Shown one piece after another: positions 59,424-64,000 of a stretch of DNA of 64,000 bases. The stretch is taken from positions 62,001-126,000 of the forward strand of contig MSJH02000660.1 of the NCBI GenBank assembly GCA_001931875.2, in the 5' to 3' direction. The notes under the pieces were generated by a model. That model was not told the DNA's origin. It saw only the letters and a program-made list of their open reading frames with translations, and did no database searches. Source of the DNA: Byssochlamys sp. IMV 00236 (lineage: Eukaryota; Ascomycota; Eurotiomycetes; Eurotiales; Thermoascaceae). The translations under genes and the position numbers were made by a program. The number at the start of each line of letters is the position of its first letter. The first letter of the stretch is position 1.

Positions 59424-60716
59424 TTAGTCTATGATCTCTGGTTCATCACAATCGCTGTCCTGGATCACGATCTCGACTCGAGTCTGTGCTGCCTTGGACT
59501 GGTTCTCCAACTGGCTATTGGTCTCCAAGTCGGACTCGTCGACGTCGAATACATCTACCCAACTATCGTCCAGCGGCTCATCATCCTGATCATATTCGCC
59601 ATAAACACTCTCCCCGTATTCACCACCATTGGAATTCATCTGATCGTCAACTGGAGGCTGAGAGAGTCTTTGCTCGTTGCGACCGGTTCTAGCATTGCCT
59701 TTCTTTGCGGGTCGTCCGGTTCGCTCCCTGTGGGGTTTGTGATCGCTCTCTCCTCGGCTGCGCAGAGTTAGCTCTTTCATCAGCATAGGCCATTGAACGG
59801 TCTCCTCGCAAGCAACACAGGTACCCTCCAACGGTAACATTTGGTCTGGCTCTCCTGACTCTTGGAGAAATCGGTTGGACAGACAAAGCAGATGAGAAGT
59901 GCTGCGACAGCTGGGCGCTGGACACACGACGATCATCTGATCCTTCACTTGCAGCAGTTCTTTGCATACGCCACAATGAATATTTTGAGAGTCATCTAGC
60001 ACCGTTCTCGCCTTCTCTAGATAGCTTCTCATGCTATTGTAGCTACTATCCACAGCCGCCGCATTTCGGATGCTGCCACCATCCTGCGGAGATATAATTT
60101 CTACGTTATCCGGGATGAGACCATCCACTCTGTCGGACCACCCCTGCCATACCCGGTAAACGTCCTTCGAGAAGAAGCGGACCTTCAGGGGCCAGGTGCG
60201 GAAGTATGTAGATCGGAGCAGGACATGTAAATCGCCCAGGTGGCTAGCCAAGGATGCCCTTGTCTTGGGCTCACCCTGGGATGTCTTGACCTTTGACTTG
60301 GGATCGATGCGTCCACGGCTCTGGTGGGTTGCGTTGCGTTCTCCACGATTAACATGTCTGCATTTGACTGTATGCTGCCACGACCATCTGCATGTCATCA
60401 GTTCGGTAACGCCTTGAGAATTGGGATCCGTATCGAGGGCGCGGGTATATCCATCGACGCATATATGACGCACTTACTCAAACTGCAAAGCTCCAGTCCG
60501 GCTCATGAATCCCTCCACTATCATTACCATCTCCCAGGGCCTCAGGTTTGCTGTCCGCTTGGCTCCTCCGTTGGTGATGCCATTGTGCTGAGCGAGTCGC
60601 CTTCGTGGATTGGGAGTCGATCCGATGTAGAGCTTCCCGCGGTTCACCGTCGAGCGTAGGAGGTAACAACAGTAGAAGGCTGGAATGGGCTTGGTGCTGT
60701 CAATCTGCGCGTCCAT
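59424..60716 (-). CDS. slx1: Structure-specific endonuclease subunit Slx1
   Basis: Slx1 is the GIY-YIG nuclease that, with scaffold Slx4, cuts branched DNA such as Holliday junctions and 5' flaps in the nucleus. Exon 1 (60716-60478) and exon 2 (60387-59424), joined over a 90-nt intron, give 400 residues. Exon 1 is the URI nuclease domain: [27 protein letters not shown] and [10 protein letters not shown]. The catalytic Glu80 in LQFEWSWQH is split by the intron (GA|A). The C-terminal part has the family RING/PHD zinc finger: [24 protein letters not shown] and [10 protein letters not shown]. The tail beyond the finger is acidic and disordered. Length and domain order fit fungal Slx1. Confidence 0.96.
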
Positions 60717-62911
60717 AGCTGTTTCTGAAAACTCCAGCGCTGGTTATTGTCAGAATGTCGAGGCTGAGCAGCAGCAGTCTCTCACGATGGAGCTGCACCA
60801 ACCGTGGAGAAGATGGCCTTTAGAAGCTCTACTGAATAATGAACAGACGCTCACACCACCAGTGGAGGTCGAAGATGGAAATTCTCACCACTTTCGACTA
60901 AGTATCGTTATCGTTTATCGTCTCCAACGCGACGGATCGCGTCCGGGGAAGAACCCACCGCGCTATCACGTGATAGTACTAGAGTGACTCTGGAACAATA
61001 ATGCGCCAACAGTCTCTGGATCAATAATACATTTCAATATGTATTCTACGATAGAGAGAGATCTAGACAGTGATCGACGCAGGAGCGTTATGCACATCGA
61101 CTACCGCTAAACTGGGGTTCGACGAGCTTCTGTGTCTGTCCCGATTCTCCATGGATACGAAGAGGGGAAATCGACACGAATAAATGTCTCTCTGATGGTA
61201 ACATTGCAGATCCGATCAGTCCAATTCCGGACGCTGGCTTATCTAACACAAGCAACAAGAGCATTTTATCGAGTAATATTATACTATTAATATTATATTA
61301 ACTGGAAAGGCCGACCAAAACACATGAACTAGGGCTGGCACGGTCAGATGACCCCGGTGTTGCCATCCTTGAACGCCCCGACTTTCTTCCGCTTCTGCTT
61401 CACCAGATTCAACTCGACTTGACGATTTTATCAGTTAGGCTATGGTGCTCTCTCTCTCCAGCAGAGACATCCAGAAGAGACCCAGAAACCTACTGGGTAT
61501 CAGTTCCAAAGGCGATGGACGAACGCAAGCCCGTTGTTACTTTGGAGTCATCATGATCCAATGCCGGATCTGAGTTGCGGCCCTATGTTCCTATGTCGGA
61601 CAACAACCGGCTGCCCGCGAGTTTCCATCGAGTAATGCGAGGCCTGACGATAAGCCGGACGGAGAACACACGCGGGTGAAGATTATTGTTGGTGTTCCTG
61701 ACGATGCTTGTCCGTGCGATCGCCAACGGGGATCGAGCTTGGCGGTTAAAGGCCCAATCGCTTCTTTTTGATCTGGAACCTTGACGATTTCTAGTCTAGC
61801 CCACGTCGACTCTGCGGACCGTCGGAGGTGCCCGATGATGGAGTCTTGCTGGGACTGCGCTACAGTTGGACTACAGACTATTTCCATGCGGCCAGCTCAT
61901 CGATCTTATTCGATTGCTATCGAGTAATAAAAACGGCCCTTAGTACGATTACTCGAGACTTACCTCTCGGTTGCCATCTCGGCTGCCGGAAAAACGGATG
62001 GCACGGACAGAGACTAAGTATGGTATTCGCCTTCTGCATACAGTACACCACGAGACCTCGACTGGCTGCCAGAAAGGGCAAACCTGATGGTATCCCCGAT
62101 GCATTCCAGTCTGTATTGGGGCCTGTACTCCAGGCTTACTCCTAATATACTAACTAGCGGGGGTGCGTGAAAGATGGGCTTCCCCGGCAAGCCAGGCGCC
62201 AAATGCCCCAGGACCCAGCGTTGGAAGGCGTGAAACCCCTCCTGGCGGTATGGGAGTCTAATTGTCTTCTGGAACTCCCTAGGGTTTAGCAGATCCCGAG
62301 AGGAAAATCGGCGATGGCGGAGACTACTGATGTTGTCCCTCTCGCCTTCGTTGTCACCCGTGGGACGCGGTGGACCCGCAAAGATGGCCACGGCCGCGGC
62401 GATTTTATCTCTCCAAATAGTGCCCTGTGGCCTCCCCTTTCGCGGGGCCGGAAGGGAGGCTGGCTTGAATTTGGCTCTTCAGGAACAGACTTATCAATCG
62501 TCTGGTCCCGTAAGTTATTATTATTATTTCTGTTTCTTTTTCTTCCGTCCATATCTGGTACTTTGGCTTCATTATCTGGCGGGCTTACGGGATCCACCCA
62601 GAATCCTTATCAGCGTACACTCTGTGAGCCCGATAAGCCACTCCCTGTACTCAGCACCCTCGGAGACTTCGAATTCTCTCTCTTCCCGTTGTCTTCAGTG
62701 CAGTATCATATACATTGTCTGTTTCCATTGCTTCCATCAAGCCGTTCTGGACCCTGGGCGCCGGTGGCAACCTAGTACTATATCTCTTTATCTTTAAGCG
62801 CTTAACTCAGACCCGCCGCCGCGAGCGCCAGATCAGATAGCTTGATCGCAGCACGATTTACCCCGGACTCCAGGTTGGAACCCACTAAGGAGACAGGACC
62901 CTGCTGGCGCA
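60717..62911. other. Long intergenic region between divergent genes
   Basis: About 2.2 kb. Overlapping open frames at 62314-62797 (+) look like chance frames in a pyrimidine-rich leader. An ATT run lies near 62517-62527. The promoters of slx1 and the allantoinase gene should lie at the two ends. No gene or RNA is recognised. Confidence 0.45.
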
Positions 62912-64000
62912 ATGAGTGCAACTATCAACGGTGAATCCACCAACCCACCAATCGTGGTGGCTTCATCCCGCGCCGTCATATCAGGGTGTTTGACGCCGGC
63001 CACAGTGGTCATCTCTCGCGAGACGGGCAAAGTGACCTCGGTCTTCTACTCAGTCCTCCCCGCCTCTGGTTTCCCTGATGGCACGCAGTACACAGACTAC
63101 TCTCCCCTTGTTCTGCTGCCTGGTCTGGTGGATGCACATGTGCATCTCAACGAGCCTGGCCGTACTGAATGGGAAGGTTTCTACACCGGCACCCAGGCTG
63201 CCGCCTTTGGTGGTGTGACCACGGTCATTGATATGCCCCTGAATGCAATTCCGCCAACAACGACGGTTGCCGGGCTGAAGGAGAAAGTGAAGGCCGCTCA
63301 GGGGCAATGCTGGGTGGATGTTGGTTTCTACGGTGGCATTATCCCCGGAAATGCTCATGAGCTGAAAGGCCTTGTGAACGAAGGAGTCCGAGGATTCAAG
63401 GGATTCCTAATTGATAGTGGAGTACGTTCAAGGACAATGAATCTACAATAAGACAAAGTACTGACATGTTCCAGGTTGAGGAATTTCCGGCTGTTACCGC
63501 AGCGGATATCAGGAAGGTCATGGCTGAATTGGCCGATGAGCCTACCACGCTGATGTTCCACGCAGAAATGGTACCTCCCATCACCGCGTCCGTTGGTGAT
63601 GAAGTGCAGACGTCTGAACCGCCTGCTGCACCAGAGGGGCCCCTTCAGGCCTATTCCACATTCCTGGCTTCTCGTCCAGCGGCATTTGAGACGTACGCTA
63701 TTGAGGAGATTCTATCACTCGCGCATCTTGCCCCTAAACTTCCTTTGCACATAGTCCACCTTTCTGCAATGGAAGCCATCCCGTTGCTGCGCGAGGCCCG
63801 TGCTAAAGGGATCCCAATCACTGCGGAGACCTGCTTTCACTACCTTTCACTCGCCGCAGAGGAGATTCGCGACGGTGATACTCGACACAAGTGTTGCCCG
63901 CCCATCCGTTCCCAGGCGAACCAGGATCGCCTCTGGGCAGAGCTTGAGCGCCATGCAACTGATGGTGTCATCAAGACAGTAGTCTCTGACCACTCTCCTT
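62912..64000 (+). CDS. alX: Allantoinase, N-terminal part, truncated by window edge
   Basis: Allantoinase hydrolyses allantoin to allantoate in purine catabolism. Exon 1 (62912-63421) and exon 2 (63475 to the edge), joined over a 53-nt intron, give about 345 visible residues of an expected 500. The cyclic amidohydrolase motifs are in order: [20 protein letters not shown] with metal ligands His76 and His78, then [10 protein letters not shown] with Lys163 at the carboxylated-lysine position, FHAEM, and [14 protein letters not shown] at the edge supplies the catalytic Asp. [11 protein letters not shown] and the overall pattern favour allantoinase over dihydroorotase or dihydropyrimidinase. The symbol follows A. 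nidulans alX; the orthology is inferred from motifs. It has no visible partner purine genes in this window. Confidence 0.94.

Noticed and set aside
62314..62797. Two overlapping open frames (about 150 codons each) upstream of allantoinase
   Set aside because: Both depend on the same pyrimidine-rich stretch, contain homopolymer-like runs and show no domain; better explained as leader or promoter sequence.
1..64000. CRISPR arrays, rRNA operons and complete transposons
   Set aside because: No regular spacer-repeat arrays, rRNA-like sequence or transposase or reverse-transcriptase frame was seen; not expected in this type of fungal nuclear DNA apart from transposons.

Overview
This window looks like nuclear DNA of a filamentous ascomycete, most likely an Aspergillus or close relative (Eurotiales). 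Most genes are split by short GT-AG introns of about 45-140 nt, the gene set is typically fungal (STRIPAK FHA protein, Atg26 with GRAM-PH-GRAM-glycosyltransferase, a reducing polyketide synthase), and gene spacing is compact except for a few gaps. The species call is inference. All exon joins were worked out by eye from splice sites and reading frame and have not been checked against transcripts.

Left end (1-9,000): an accessory block. The 5' half of a highly reducing type polyketide synthase (minus strand, running off the left edge) is transcribed divergently from a PLP-dependent alpha-oxoamine synthase gene. This pairing is known from sphinganine-like polyketide pathways. A short-chain dehydrogenase gene follows, bracketed by AT-rich stretches, then a possible LTR relic and an unrecognised five-exon gene. 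This is the edge of a probable secondary-metabolite cluster; the rest lies left of position 1.

Middle (9,300-35,350): mostly core genes. They are Mgr2/Romo1 (mitochondrial import), a STRIPAK-type FHA coiled-coil tail-anchored protein, Pop7 (RNase P/MRP), a secreted Gly/Gln/Asn-rich protein, a PhzF-like enzyme, a conserved hypothetical protein, UDP-glucose:glycoprotein glucosyltransferase (ER folding sensor, ending in KDEL), a Reb1/TTF-I type Myb factor and the exosome cap protein Rrp40.

A gene-poor stretch (35,343-42,082) holds only degraded coding traces, simple-sequence tracts and small orphan frames.

Right end (42,083-64,000): folliculin/Lst7 (TORC1 nutrient signalling), eIF3k, Tsr4/PDCD2 (Rps2 chaperone), a prenylcysteine oxidase, Atg26 sterol glucosyltransferase, queuine tRNA-ribosyltransferase subunit 2, thymidylate kinase, Slx1 endonuclease, and the 5' part of allantoinase, which runs off the right edge. 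These are housekeeping genes without an obvious shared pathway, although several (Pop7, Reb1, Rrp40, eIF3k, Tsr4, Qtrt2) serve RNA or ribosome biology.

No rRNA, tRNA, CRISPR array or intact transposon was recognised.
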